Shown piece after piece: positions 34,645-44,236 of a stretch of 64,000 bases of DNA. The notes under the pieces are model-generated. The model had not been told where the DNA came from and did no database searches. It saw nothing but the letters and a program-made list of their open reading frames with translations. The stretch lies in the NCBI GenBank assembly GCA_964344215.1, contig CAYFMP010000006.1, forward strand, positions 1 to 64,000, given 5' to 3'. A program made the position numbers and the translations under genes. Position 1 is the first letter of the stretch. Each line of letters starts with the position of its first letter. The stretch is from CAYFMP01 sp964344215. Its GTDB lineage: Bacteria; Pseudomonadota; Alphaproteobacteria; Rhodospirillales; Casp-alpha2.

Positions 34645-35682
34645 GTGACAGGCTCCGAAGCCGAATTTTCCGATGCGGACCGGGATTCGCTGCATATCTT
34701 GCCGCTCGCTATCCTGCCGCTAAAGACGCCTTCGTTGAAGCGCGCGCGCCTCATCAAGAACCACCGGCTTGAAAGCGTCATCGAGTTGTTTACCGACGCC
34801 GAGACCGGTAGCGGACAACTGGAAATCGAGAACCTGATCCAGGAGTTCTCCTGGGACCCGTCGGAACCGCCCGACGACCTGATCTTGCTGCGTAAACTCT
34901 CCAAGCTGCACAGCTACGATGTCTACAGCCTGCGCGTGACTCTGCGCGAGGAAGGCATCGAGGTGGATAGCGACGAACACCTCAAGCTTTCGGCGAGCAA
35001 GAACAAGGAACTCACCGAATACATGACCGAATTCACCCGGCCGCTGATACTGCAGATCTACGGCGACGACGACATGGAGATCAACAGTTTCGAGGACGTG
35101 ATCAGGTTGTTTCGCAACCCGGACGTCAAGAAGGCGCTGGAAAAGATCCAGATCATGTCGCAGAAGCTCGAGATCGAGCCCGAGGACATCCCCAAGTTCA
35201 TGGAGGATTACGGCGATATTTTCCTGTCGCTGTCCTACTATCACCAATGCCTGGACACCATCGAACCGGCCATTTCCGAGTTTCTCGAAGCCCTTATCGA
35301 TTTGCGCGACAGCTATCAGTTCAAGACCGACCCCGGCCTCGTCGAAACCGCCAAGATGATGGAAGCCACGATCAACGAACTGATGGCGGCGATCACCGGC
35401 CGCTTCGAAAACTTCGAACGCGGCACCAAGAACATGTGGGACGACATTTCGGCGACCCGCTTCCGCAAGGTGGAGCGGCTGATATCCGGTTACCACACGA
35501 CCATCGGCGGCGTCCTCTGTTCGCTCAATGTCAAGATGGACGCCTGGATGCGTCTGTTCCCGAACAAGAACACCGGCGGCCCCGGCCGCCGCGCCGAGTT
35601 CATCATGTCCGATATGAAACAGGGCATGGACAAGATTCAGAAGATCGAGGACTCGGCGCCGATGCTGGCGGCGCTGGAATAG
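34645..35682 (+). CDS. helical protein of unknown function, conserved-looking
   Basis: The 345-residue protein starts at a GTG at 34645. It is soluble, acidic and mainly alpha-helical, with no signal peptide and a Lys/Arg-rich patch near KTPSLKRARLIKNHRLE at residues 27-43. I recognise no domain. The base composition and codon use look native. It is convergent with fmt (11 bases between their ends) and transcribed away from truA. Confidence 0.65.
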   Translation: MTGSEAEFSDADRDSLHILPLAILPLKTPSLKRARLIKNHRLESVIELFTDAETGSGQLEIENLIQEFSWDPSEPPDDLILLRKLSKLHSYDVYSLRVTLREEGIEVDSDEHLKLSASKNKELTEYMTEFTRPLILQIYGDDDMEINSFEDVIRLFRNPDVKKALEKIQIMSQKLEIEPEDIPKFMEDYGDIFLSLSYYHQCLDTIEPAISEFLEALIDLRDSYQFKTDPGLVETAKMMEATINELMAAITGRFENFERGTKNMWDDISATRFRKVERLISGYHTTIGGVLCSLNVKMDAWMRLFPNKNTGGPGRRAEFIMSDMKQGMDKIQKIEDSAPMLAALE

Positions 35683-35693
35683 GATCCGGTCGG

Positions 35694-36620
35694 TCAGCCG
35701 AGCCGGGTACCGACCGTAAGCGGATATCCCCTCAGGAACGTCTCCGTATCGAGCGGCCCCTTGCCGGGACGCTGCAGGCGCTTCAATGCAAGGGCACCGT
35801 CCCCGCAGGCTACCGCCAACGGTTCGCTGATGACGGTTCCCGGTTCACCACCGGCCTCAGGCAATACATCGGCCGCCAGCACCTTGATGCGCTCGCCGGC
35901 GTGATCGAACCACACACCGGGCCACGGATTGAGAGCGCGAACCGTTCGCTCCAGTTCGATGGCCGGTCGCGCCCAGTCGAGGCGACCTTCGTTGCGCTCC
36001 AGCTTGGCCGCATAGGTAACACCGTCACTGGGTTGCGGAATCGGTGAAATGGACCCGCGGACCATCCCATCGAGCGCCTCTACCAACAACTCCGCGCCGA
36101 TTGCGCTTAGGCGGTCATGCAGGTCGGTGGCTGTGGTATGCGGTCCGATCGGTGTCTCGGCGCTGAGTAGGATGTCGCCGGCGTCCACATCTTCATTGAT
36201 CTGCATGATAGTGACACCACTCACCTCGTCACCGGCCAGGATGGCCCGTTGGACGGGCGCAGCGCCGCGCCATCGCGGCAGCAGAGAGGCATGGACGTTG
36301 AGGCAGCCCAACCTGGGCGCTTCGATAACGGCTTTCGGCAGGATTTTCCCTGAGGCGGCGACCACCGCGACATCGGCATCGAGGTCGATGAACGCCTGTT
36401 GCTCGTCGTCGCCCTTGAGGGAAACCGGCGTACGGACGCTCAATCCCTTCTGCTCCGCGAAAGCATGAACCGGCGCCGGCTTTTCGTGGTGGCCGCGACC
36501 GACGGGGCGGGGCGGCTGCGCGTAGACGGCAACGACCTCGTGGCCGGCGTCGAGAAGCGCCGACAGGGTCGGCACGGCGAAGTCCGGCGTGCCCATGAAG
36601 ATTGTCCGGAGTGCGCTCAT
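35694..36620 (-). CDS. fmt: methionyl-tRNA formyltransferase
   Basis: The 308-residue enzyme formylates initiator methionyl-tRNA. It shows MGTPDFAVPTLSALL at the start, the catalytic NVHASLLPRWRGAAP with its Asn-His pair, and an Asp in NEDVDAGDIL. The ATG at 36620 gives the normal length; the extension to 36791 reads back through def. It lies 41 bases after def in the def-fmt operon. Confidence 0.96.
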   Translation of the reverse strand: MSALRTIFMGTPDFAVPTLSALLDAGHEVVAVYAQPPRPVGRGHHEKPAPVHAFAEQKGLSVRTPVSLKGDDEQQAFIDLDADVAVVAASGKILPKAVIEAPRLGCLNVHASLLPRWRGAAPVQRAILAGDEVSGVTIMQINEDVDAGDILLSAETPIGPHTTATDLHDRLSAIGAELLVEALDGMVRGSISPIPQPSDGVTYAAKLERNEGRLDWARPAIELERTVRALNPWPGVWFDHAGERIKVLAADVLPEAGGEPGTVISEPLAVACGDGALALKRLQRPGKGPLDTETFLRGYPLTVGTRLG

Positions 36621-36661
36621 TGGCCCCCCCCCGGGGCTGTCGGCGACGTCGGTTCGCTGGC

Positions 36662-37186
36662 TCAGGCCGATTTCGCCTGGGTCTGACGCTTCGCCTTGGC
36701 AAGCTTGCGCAGGATCATGTTGCGCTTCAACGAGGAAATATGATCGACAAACAGAACACCGCGCAAGTGGTCTATTTCGTGCTGGACGCAAACGGCCGAA
36801 TAGCCTTCGGCCTCGAGTTCCTGGGTTTCGTTGTTCTCATCCAGATAACGCACCCGCACCGACTCGGGCCGGACCACGTCGGCGAAATGCTCCGGCAGGG
36901 AAAGACAGCCTTCTTCGCGGGCAATCTCCTCATCGGATGCCCAGACTATTTCCGGATTGGCCATGCGGATCGGGTTGGGCTCCTCGTCCTTGGCAGTCAC
37001 GTCCATGACCAGGACGCTGCGGTGATCGCCGACCTGAGGCGCGGCCAAGCCGATGCCTTTGCCGGCATACATGGTCTCCAGCATGTCGTCCATCAGCGCC
37101 CGCACCTCGTCGTCCACTGCCTCGACCGGCTCGGTGGCGATTTTCAGGCGCGGGTCGGGCGCGACGATAATCGGGAGCAGGGCCAT
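36662..37186 (-). CDS. def: peptide deformylase
   Basis: The 174-residue metalloprotease removes the formyl group from nascent chains. All three signatures are present: GIGLAAPQVG, EEGCLSLPE with the Cys ligand, and QHEIDHLRGVLF with the HExxH metal site. It is the first gene of the operon with fmt. Confidence 0.96.
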   Translation of the reverse strand: MALLPIIVAPDPRLKIATEPVEAVDDEVRALMDDMLETMYAGKGIGLAAPQVGDHRSVLVMDVTAKDEEPNPIRMANPEIVWASDEEIAREEGCLSLPEHFADVVRPESVRVRYLDENNETQELEAEGYSAVCVQHEIDHLRGVLFVDHISSLKRNMILRKLAKAKRQTQAKSA

Positions 37187-37333
37187 GACGGAGGGTTCCG
37201 GGCGCGTTGGTCTCTACGGGTTCAGTTTTCGAACCCTGCACATATGGTGCCTGAGCGGTTCCGTCAAGCCGAGTGCCGAAAGTCGATTTCGGTTATAGTC
37301 TTCGGCAGTGCACGATCGAAGGGGGAGGGTTCG

Positions 37334-38584
37334 GTGATCTGGCAGAGCTTGGTGGGAGTGGTTGTGCTGACGGCGCTGGCCTGGGCGATAGGCGAAGAGC
37401 GCCGGCGGGCGGCGTGGAAGACGGCGGCGGCCGGGCTTGCCGTGCAGTTCGCCGTCGCCCTGACCCTACTTAAGATCGAAGTGTTCCAGGACGCGTTCTT
37501 GTGGCTCAATTCGGCCGTCGTCGCCCTGCAGGACGCGACCCGCGCCGGCACTTCGTTCGTTTTCGGATACATCGGCGGCGGCCCGCTGCCGTTCGCCGAA
37601 AGCTATCCCGGCGCCAGCTTCGTCTTCGCTTTTCAGGCGTTGCCACTGATCCTGGTGGTCAGCGCCCTTTCGGCCCTGCTCTTCCACTGGCGTGTTCTGC
37701 CCGTGGTGGTTCGGGGCTTCGCCTGGGCCCTGCGGAAGTCGATGGGGGTCGGCGGCGCGGCCGGGGTCGCAGTGGCCGCCAACGTCTTCGTCGGCATGGT
37801 CGAGGCGCCGTTGCTGGTTCGCCCCTACATGGCCAGGCTCAGCCGCAGTGAGTTGTTCATCGTAATGACCGCCGGCATGGCGACCATCGCCGGCACCATG
37901 ATGGCGCTATACGCAACCATCCTCGGCGCCGTCGTGCCCGACGCCGTCGGCCATATCCTGACCGCCTCGCTGATCAGCGTGCCGGCCGCCATCATGATCG
38001 CCAAGCTGATGGTGCCGGAAACGGACGAGGCAGCGGTGGCCGACGACGACCGAGTGACGCTGCGGGCGGAAAGCGGTTCGACCATGGACGCCATCACGCG
38101 GGGCGCCCTGCAGGGCGTGCAGTTGCTCATCAACGTCATCGCCCTGCTGGTCGTCCTGGTCGCCCTGGTCAGCCTCGCCAACGCCTGCCTCGGGCTGCTG
38201 CCCGATGTCGCCGGCCAGGCGCTGACGCTGGAGCGCATCCTGGGATGGGCGATGATGCCGCTGGTTTGGCTGATGGGCGTGCCGTGGAGCGAAGCTCAGA
38301 CGGCCGGCAGCCTGATGGGTATCAAGGTCATACTCAACGAGTTCCTGGCCTACCTGGAGATGACAAAGCTGCCTGACGGCGCGTTGTCGGAACGCTCGCG
38401 CCTGATCATGACTTACGGGCTTTGCGGATTCGCCAATTTCGGCAGCCTCGGCATCATGGTCGGTGGCCTCGTCGGCATGGCGCCGGAACGCCGCGACGAA
38501 ATCCTCTCGCTGGGCCCGAAATCCATTGTATCCGGGGTGTTGACGACGGCGTTGACCGGCGCCGTGGCCGGCGTTTTGTTGTGA
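37334..38584 (+). CDS. concentrative nucleoside transporter (NupC family)
   Basis: The 416-residue inner-membrane protein starts at a GTG at 37334 with a strong GGGGGAGGG site; readings from further upstream are antisense to def. It has about ten membrane segments and the CNT core: AANVFVGMVEAPLLVRPY and a later LMGIKVILNEFLAYLEM with its substrate Glu. CNT proteins import nucleosides with protons or sodium. Confidence 0.92.
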   Translation: MIWQSLVGVVVLTALAWAIGEERRRAAWKTAAAGLAVQFAVALTLLKIEVFQDAFLWLNSAVVALQDATRAGTSFVFGYIGGGPLPFAESYPGASFVFAFQALPLILVVSALSALLFHWRVLPVVVRGFAWALRKSMGVGGAAGVAVAANVFVGMVEAPLLVRPYMARLSRSELFIVMTAGMATIAGTMMALYATILGAVVPDAVGHILTASLISVPAAIMIAKLMVPETDEAAVADDDRVTLRAESGSTMDAITRGALQGVQLLINVIALLVVLVALVSLANACLGLLPDVAGQALTLERILGWAMMPLVWLMGVPWSEAQTAGSLMGIKVILNEFLAYLEMTKLPDGALSERSRLIMTYGLCGFANFGSLGIMVGGLVGMAPERRDEILSLGPKSIVSGVLTTALTGAVAGVLL

Positions 38585-38633
38585 GCAGCGGCCGCCGTTT
38601 GCCTTTGCGCGAAGGCTCGGGCAAGGTGGTGTG

Positions 38634-39713
38634 ATGGATGTAAGCGTCGTCTTGTTGGTGGTGTTAGTGGCGGTGCTGGCCGCCGTCGCCTTGATCATGC
38701 GCGGGATCTCCGCCAACCGGCAGGAGACGGCGCGCATCGCCGAAACCGCCATCCGCCTGGCCGAGGCCCAGGCCGAGCTGACCGGCCGCCTGCAGCAATC
38801 GCAGATCGGGGTGAACGAGCGTCTCGACTCGCTCGGCAAGCGCCTCGGCGACGGCTTGGCCCAGCAGACCGAGAAGACCGGCGCCAACCTGAAGGAGCTT
38901 GAAAAACGCCTCGCCGTCATCGACACCGCCCAGAAGAACATCACCGACCTGTCTGAACAGATGGTTGGATTGCAGGACATCCTGTCCAACAAGCAGGCGC
39001 GTGGGGCGTTCGGCGAAATTCAGATGCAGGACCTGGTCGGCGCCATCCTACCCCCATCGGCCTATATGTTTCAGGCGACGCTGTCGAACGGCAAACGGGC
39101 CGATTGCCTGTTGAAACTGCCCAATCCGCCGGGATCGATCGCCATCGATTCGAAGTTCCCGCTGGAAAGCTACGAGGCGTTGCGGAGCGCCGCCGACGAC
39201 GACGCCCGCAAGATTGCCGGCCGCGAGTTTTCGGCCGCTGTCCTCAAACACGTCAAGGATATCGCCGACCGTTACATCGTTCCTGGCGAGACCGCCGAAT
39301 CGGCGCTGATGTTCCTGCCGTCGGAAGCCGTTTACGCGGAACTTCATGCTGGCTTTCGCAACGTCGTCGAGGAATCGTTCCGACGCCGGGTATGGATCGT
39401 CTCGCCGACGACCTTGATGGCGACCCTGAATACGGTTCGCGCCATCCTCAAGGACGCCCGCATGCGCGAGCAGGCTCACGTCATCCAGGCCGAAGTCACC
39501 AAGATACTCGAAGACGTCGAGCGCCTCGGCAAGCGGGTCGGCAACCTGCAGAGCCATTTCGGACAAGCGCAGAAAGACATCGGCGAAATCCACACGTCGG
39601 CCGACAAGATCACCAAGCGCGGCCAACGCATCGAGGAACTGCAGTTCGAGGACGACGGCGCCAGCGAAGACCTTGAGCCGCCGCAACCGCGGCCGCAACT
39701 GAAAAGCGTCTAG
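38634..39713 (+). CDS. rmuC: DNA recombination protein RmuC homologue
   Basis: The 359-residue protein has one N-terminal membrane segment, a coiled-coil region (about 30-110), and the RmuC domain (about 115-330, with NKQARGAFGEIQMQDLV, IAIDSKFPLESY and IVSPTTLMATLNTV). The domain is related to PD-(D/E)xK nucleases; RmuC limits inversion at short repeats. It follows the nucleoside transporter, and its end overlaps the convergent TPR gene by 4 bases. Confidence 0.92.
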   Translation: MDVSVVLLVVLVAVLAAVALIMRGISANRQETARIAETAIRLAEAQAELTGRLQQSQIGVNERLDSLGKRLGDGLAQQTEKTGANLKELEKRLAVIDTAQKNITDLSEQMVGLQDILSNKQARGAFGEIQMQDLVGAILPPSAYMFQATLSNGKRADCLLKLPNPPGSIAIDSKFPLESYEALRSAADDDARKIAGREFSAAVLKHVKDIADRYIVPGETAESALMFLPSEAVYAELHAGFRNVVEESFRRRVWIVSPTTLMATLNTVRAILKDARMREQAHVIQAEVTKILEDVERLGKRVGNLQSHFGQAQKDIGEIHTSADKITKRGQRIEELQFEDDGASEDLEPPQPRPQLKSV

Positions 39714-41467
39714 GCTTTCGCCGTCTTGCCGGCGAGTTCCTCGCCGACCGCTTCGAACACTTGCCCCCAGTCGCCCGGCTCGTGTTGCCGGAACAGGCGG
39801 ATGGTCGGATACCAGGGACTGTCCTGGCGTTCCGATTGCCACAGGAAGCCGGTCGGTTTCGACATCAGCCCCCAGGCCGGCTTACCCAAGGCGCCGGCCA
39901 GATGAAGCACCGACGTGTCGACCGAGATGATCAAGTCCAGGGCCTCTATGGCGGCAGCCGTATCGCCGAAATCGCCGAGGTCGTCGGCCAGATCGACGAC
40001 CCGGGCTGCCGCGTCCGATTGGATCAGCTGCTCCTGGAAACTGCCGACCTGGAGGCTGAAGAAGCTGGTCCCGGGCACCTCGAACAACGGTTCGAACAGG
40101 TCGAACTGGCAGGAGCGCTTGTGGTTGTCGACGCGGGTCGGGCTGCCGGCCCAGGCGAACCCGATCTTCAGTCCTTCGGCCCCGCCGATGCGTGAATCGA
40201 CCGGCGTTCCCTCGGGCGCCGCCAGGTAGGGAACTTGATCCGGGATGGTTTCGGCCGTGGTGGCGAAGATGTGGGGCAAGCTCATCAACGGCACGTGGAG
40301 GTCGAAGTCGGGAAGCGATCGGCCGAGATCGATCCGGTCGTCGATGCCACCGAGCGTGCCGAACAGCCGGTTCAACTGGGCCCGGCATTCGAGGATCACG
40401 CGGCCGCCGCGCTCGGCCACCATCGGTGCATACCGGGAGAACTGGATGCCGTCGCCGAAGCCTTGTTCGGCGTCGATCAGGATGGTCCGGCCGTCGAGGT
40501 CCTCGCCCTGCCACTGGGGCTTGCCGAAATCGCGTTGAAAGGCGGCGAAAGTGGGGGTTTTCCAGCGCCATTCGTATTCGCGCCAGCCGCGCTCGTAGTC
40601 ACCGTGCTGGAGTAGGGCGAGCGACAGATTCCAATGCAAATCAGGGCTATCCGGCTCCGATTGCAGCGCCCTCTCCAGGTAGCCGATGGCCTCCCCTGTG
40701 CGGTTCATTTTCTGGAACGTGGCGCCGAGATTGCAGTGTGCATCGATGTAGTCGGGATCGATGGCAAGCGCGCGTTCGAATCCGTCGACGGCGTCTTCGT
40801 ACAGATCGAGGGCGAGGGCGGTGTTGGCATGGTTGTAATGCTTTTCGGCGTTCGAGGCGTCCAGCGAAACCGATTTGCGGTAGTGCTCCAGCGCCGATTC
40901 GAGATCGCCCAGATCGGAATAGGCGTTGCCCAGGTTGTAGTAGGCGTTGGAATCGGCCGGATCGATTTCGAGCGCTTTTTCGTAGCTCTCCAGCGCCTCG
41001 TCCAGGCGCTCGAGCCCGGCCAGGGCGTTGCCCATGTTGGTGTGGGCGGCGCCCAGCCGCGGCGTCAGTTCGATCGCCTTGAGGCAAGCCTCCAGGGCCT
41101 CCTCATGGCGCCCTAGCTCGTTGAGGGCGCTGGCCAGGTTGTTGACGGCCTCGGCCTGGTCGGGAGCGAGGGTGGCGGCACTCCGGAAAGCATCGACCGC
41201 CTCGTCGACCCGGCCGGCCAGTTGCAAAGCATTGCCCAGATTGACGAACGGTGCGGCGAAATCGGGCGCAACCTCGGTCGCCCGGGTGATCAACTTGATG
41301 GCCCCGTCGAGGTCGCCTGCCGCTTGCAGGATCACCCCCATCAGGTTCAGGGCGTCGGCATTGTCGGGGTCTTGCTGGAGAACGCTCTTGTAGATCTCCC
41401 CGGCATCGGCCAATTGCCCGGCCTGGTGAAGTTGCAGTGCCTGCTGGAGGAGCTTCGGAACGTTCAT
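39710..41467 (-). CDS. TPR protein with C-terminal glycosyltransferase-like domain
   Basis: The 585-residue protein has about nine tetratricopeptide repeats (residues 1-310, e.g. AYYNLGNAYSDLGDLESALEHY) followed by a domain of about 270 residues with EQGFGDGIQFSRYAP and a late SVDTSVLHLAGALGKPAW. The C-terminal pattern matches glycosyltransferase family 9/41-like proteins that accompany TPR arrays. Substrate is unknown. It is downstream of recR on the same strand with a 3-base gap. Confidence 0.85.
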   Translation of the reverse strand: MNVPKLLQQALQLHQAGQLADAGEIYKSVLQQDPDNADALNLMGVILQAAGDLDGAIKLITRATEVAPDFAAPFVNLGNALQLAGRVDEAVDAFRSAATLAPDQAEAVNNLASALNELGRHEEALEACLKAIELTPRLGAAHTNMGNALAGLERLDEALESYEKALEIDPADSNAYYNLGNAYSDLGDLESALEHYRKSVSLDASNAEKHYNHANTALALDLYEDAVDGFERALAIDPDYIDAHCNLGATFQKMNRTGEAIGYLERALQSEPDSPDLHWNLSLALLQHGDYERGWREYEWRWKTPTFAAFQRDFGKPQWQGEDLDGRTILIDAEQGFGDGIQFSRYAPMVAERGGRVILECRAQLNRLFGTLGGIDDRIDLGRSLPDFDLHVPLMSLPHIFATTAETIPDQVPYLAAPEGTPVDSRIGGAEGLKIGFAWAGSPTRVDNHKRSCQFDLFEPLFEVPGTSFFSLQVGSFQEQLIQSDAAARVVDLADDLGDFGDTAAAIEALDLIISVDTSVLHLAGALGKPAWGLMSKPTGFLWQSERQDSPWYPTIRLFRQHEPGDWGQVFEAVGEELAGKTAKA

Positions 41468-41470
41468 GAC

Positions 41471-42064
41471 CTAGACCGGCCTGCGTTCCTTCAACGCCGC
41501 GCTCAACGTACCGTCGTCGAGATAGTCGAGTTCGCCGCCGACCGGCACTCCGTGAGCGAGCCCGGAAACGGCGACCCCGGCCTGGCCGAGGCATTCGGCG
41601 ATGTAGTGCGCCGTCGTCTGGCCGTCGACGGTGGCGTTGGTGGCGAGGATGACTTCCGTCACTTGATCCTCGGCGGCGCGCGCCACCAGGCCCGAAATAT
41701 TGAGGTCTTCGGGCCCGATACCGTCCAATGCCGACAGCGTGCCGCCGAGTACGTGATAGCGGCCGCGGAACGACGCCGTCCGTTCCAGCGCCCACAGGTC
41801 GGCGACGTCCTCGACCACGCAGATGACCGACGGATCGCGTTTGGGGTCATTGCAGAGCGTGCAGGGATCGTGGCCGTCCAGGTTGCCGCACACCGAACAG
41901 GTGACGATGCGCTCGACGGCCTCGCCCAACGCCTTGGCCAGCGGCGACAGCAACGACTCTTTGCGACGGATCAGATGCAACGCGGCGCGCCGCGCCGAGC
42001 GCGGCCCGAGACCGGGAATCTTGGCCAGCAACTTGATCAGGGTGTCGATCTCGGGCGAAACCAT
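41471..42064 (-). CDS. recR: recombination mediator protein RecR
   Basis: The 197-residue protein has the helix-hairpin-helix LLAKIPGLGPRSARRAALHL, a four-Cys zinc finger (CSVC...CTLC), and a Toprim domain (VCVVEDVADLWALE). RecR acts with RecO and RecF in gap repair. It follows ybaB by 14 bases. Confidence 0.96.
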   Translation of the reverse strand: MVSPEIDTLIKLLAKIPGLGPRSARRAALHLIRRKESLLSPLAKALGEAVERIVTCSVCGNLDGHDPCTLCNDPKRDPSVICVVEDVADLWALERTASFRGRYHVLGGTLSALDGIGPEDLNISGLVARAAEDQVTEVILATNATVDGQTTAHYIAECLGQAGVAVSGLAHGVPVGGELDYLDDGTLSAALKERRPV

Positions 42065-42078
42065 CGGCGGGCCGGGCT

Positions 42079-42402
42079 TCAGAACGGCAGTTGGAACCCC
42101 GGCGGCAACGGCAGACCGCCGGTTAGCTCCGACATCTTTTCTCGAACCTCGGTGTCCACTTTGTTGCGGGCGTCGTTGAAGGCGGCGAGGATGAGGTCTT
42201 CCAGAACCTCCGAATCATTGGGATCGACCAGCGACGGATCAATCTTGACCCGTCTTGCCTCGCCCTTACCGTTCAGCGTTACCTGGCACATGCCGCCGCC
42301 CGAAGACCCGGTGATCTCCATGTCGGCGAGGCCTTCCTGCATCTCGGCCATCTTGGCCTGTAGCTGCTGCGCCTGTTTCATCATCTGGCCGAGGTTTTTC
42401 AT
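42079..42402 (-). CDS. ybaB: YbaB/EbfC nucleoid-associated protein
   Basis: The 107-residue protein is a typical YbaB: an N-terminal helix rich in Gln and Met (MMKQAQQLQAKMAEMQ), a beta-sheet with GGGMCQVTLNGKGE, and a C-terminal helical region. YbaB dimers bind DNA. It is linked to recR, as usual, though separated from dnaX here by genes on the other strand. Confidence 0.94.
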   Translation of the reverse strand: MKNLGQMMKQAQQLQAKMAEMQEGLADMEITGSSGGGMCQVTLNGKGEARRVKIDPSLVDPNDSEVLEDLILAAFNDARNKVDTEVREKMSELTGGLPLPPGFQLPF

Positions 42403-42463
42403 CGAGGAAGGCTCCCTTTAGGGCGCACCGGCCCAAGACCGGTTGGGTTGGAGGATCGTCAGG

Positions 42464-43312
42464 ATGTATAACACCCAAACCATGCAGCACCAAAACCTCT
42501 TCGTTTTCGATATCGAGACCGTTCCCGACACCGACTCGGTTCCGGCCCTGACCGGGTTCGACGAGCCCGGCACGGAGGAGCGCCGCGCCGAGCTGGAGCG
42601 CTATCATCTGGACCTCACCGACGGTCGCAACGCCTTTCCGCGCCAGCCGTTTCACCGGGTGGTGGCGATCAGCTTCCTGGAAGCCGAGATCGAACGCCAC
42701 GGCCCGCACGAGGCCTATTACCTGAAGGAACTGCGCTCCGGCGGCGAGGCCGGTTACGACGAGAAGCAACTGCTGGCCGGCTTCTTCCAATACTTCGAAC
42801 ACACCAAACCACGCCTGGTCAGCTTCAATGGCCGCGGCTTCGACCTGCCGGTGCTCAAGTACCGGGCGATGGTGCACGGCGTCAGCGCCCCCTGGCTCTA
42901 CGGGGCCGGCGACAAGTGGAACAGCTACACCAACCGTTATTCCCCGGATTGGCACTGCGACCTCCTCGAGGTGTTGTCCGACTACGGCGCGTCTGCCCGC
43001 GTCAAGCTGAACGAGGTTTGCGCCGTTCTCGGCCTGCCCGGCAAGTTCGGCGTCGAGGGCGGCGATGTGGCCGGTATGATCGACAACGGCAATGTCCAGG
43101 CGGTACGGGATTACTGCGAGACCGACGTGCTGAACACCTACCTCGTCTACCTTCGCCTGATGCTGCACCGGGGAACGCTGGAGCTCGAAGCCCACAACCG
43201 GGCCGTCGCCGACGTCCTCGCCCTGATCAAGGAGCATGGCGAGAAACGCCCGCACCTGAAGGGGTTTCTGGAAGCCTGGGGTGAGGCCTGCGACAACGCC
43301 TTCACCCTTTAA
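42464..43312 (+). CDS. predicted 3'-5' exonuclease related to the PolB exonuclease domain (COG3298)
   Basis: The 282-residue DEDD-type exonuclease shows ExoI FDIETVPD near the N-terminus, ExoII in VSFNGRGFDLPVLKYR, and ExoIII around RDYCETDVLNTYLVYLR. All acidic residues expected for two-metal catalysis are present. The ATG at 42464 has GGAGG 9 bases upstream. It is divergent from ybaB-recR, consistent with a role in DNA repair or replication. Confidence 0.88.
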   Translation: MYNTQTMQHQNLFVFDIETVPDTDSVPALTGFDEPGTEERRAELERYHLDLTDGRNAFPRQPFHRVVAISFLEAEIERHGPHEAYYLKELRSGGEAGYDEKQLLAGFFQYFEHTKPRLVSFNGRGFDLPVLKYRAMVHGVSAPWLYGAGDKWNSYTNRYSPDWHCDLLEVLSDYGASARVKLNEVCAVLGLPGKFGVEGGDVAGMIDNGNVQAVRDYCETDVLNTYLVYLRLMLHRGTLELEAHNRAVADVLALIKEHGEKRPHLKGFLEAWGEACDNAFTL

Positions 43313-43425
43313 CTGCAGCCGAACTCTCTTTGATTTCGACCTTCGTAAAGCTTTATACGAATTTTTTGAAATATTACGATTGTATTAACAAGCAATAGAT
43401 CAATAAATCCCTATAAGTATTTATA

Positions 43426-43453
43426 TTGACGTCTTTTTCTTCTGCCGTATCCT
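43426..43453 (+). promoter_or_regulatory. promoter upstream of the DUF3568-like gene
   Basis: TTGACG and TATCCT are 16 bases apart in a notably AT-rich 160-base interval. The following gene has a good AGGAGG site. The promoter would make the two small exported-protein genes an independent unit. Confidence 0.45.
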
Positions 43454-43474
43454 AATAAAAATCAGGAGGATACG

Positions 43475-43930
43475 ATGCGTAGATTATGTTTCGTTTTTTT
43501 CGGCTTGTGTCTGATGGCCCTACAGGGTTGCAGCGCCGTCGCCGTCAGCGCCGGCAGCATCGTCGCCGGCACCGGCGTCAATCACACGCTGAGCGGCATC
43601 TCGTACAAGACCTTCAACGTGTCGGTCGGCCAACTCAAGGTCGCCGCCGTCGAGACCCTGAGCCGGCTCGACATGCCGATCACCGGCAAGGTCAGAACCA
43701 AGACGGGCTGGCTGATCGGGGCGCGGGCCATCGGCCGCCGGATCGAGGTCGATCTCGAGGGCCTGACGCGGCGCGCCACCCGCATGCGGGTGGTCGCCCA
43801 CGAGGGCGATATCTTCTTCAAGGACAGCGCCACTTCGACCGAGATCATCGTACAGACCGTGCAGACCTTGGACATGCAGGCGGCGGCCGATTGGTCGAGG
43901 CGCTTAACCGAACCCAACGTCGGAGGCTGA
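43475..43930 (+). CDS. DUF3568-like putative lipoprotein
   Basis: The 151-residue protein has a lipoprotein signal with lipobox LQGC, a Ser/Gly/Val-rich stretch and a small alpha/beta domain (YKTFNVSVGQLKVAAVETLSRLD, then RRIEVDLEGL). This resembles DUF3568 proteins of unknown function. A strong AGGAGG ribosome site precedes the ATG. The gene at 43933 follows immediately. Confidence 0.72.
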   Translation: MRRLCFVFFGLCLMALQGCSAVAVSAGSIVAGTGVNHTLSGISYKTFNVSVGQLKVAAVETLSRLDMPITGKVRTKTGWLIGARAIGRRIEVDLEGLTRRATRMRVVAHEGDIFFKDSATSTEIIVQTVQTLDMQAAADWSRRLTEPNVGG

Positions 43931-43932
43931 CC

Positions 43933-44217
43933 ATGAGTACCCTCGTCCGCCTGCCTTTAGCGGCCGTCGCCTGGCTGCTGGTCAACGGCGCCGCCGTTCC
44001 CACCGCCGCCGATCAGCCGGAACCGACCGTCGACGCCACCCCGGTTATGCCATCTCCCGGCCCCGAGGCCGGCGCGCCCGGCGGAGCGGCGTTTCGCCGG
44101 CCGCTCGCCCGCCCGCCGATGATCGTCATCACCACAGGGGCCGGTCAGGTCATCGTCGTCAAACGACGCGACCGGCGCAAGCGGCCCGGCATGGCGCCGG
44201 CCGGGGTCGTACGTTAG
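43933..44217 (+). CDS. small exported protein, Pro-rich, unknown
   Basis: The 94-residue product has a signal peptide (cleavage near PTAADQ), a Pro-rich middle and a very basic C-terminus (KRRDRRKRPG). It starts 2 bases after the preceding stop, with AGG close by, so the two genes are probably co-translated. It converges on dnaX. No family is recognised, and its short length makes it less certain. Confidence 0.6.
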   Translation: MSTLVRLPLAAVAWLLVNGAAVPTAADQPEPTVDATPVMPSPGPEAGAPGGAAFRRPLARPPMIVITTGAGQVIVVKRRDRRKRPGMAPAGVVR

Positions 44218-44236
44218 GCCGGTTCAACGCCGCGGC

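Noticed and set aside
36602..37333. Upstream extension of the nucleoside transporter frame
   Set aside because: It is antisense to def; the strong ribosome site before the GTG at 37334 and normal family length place the start there.
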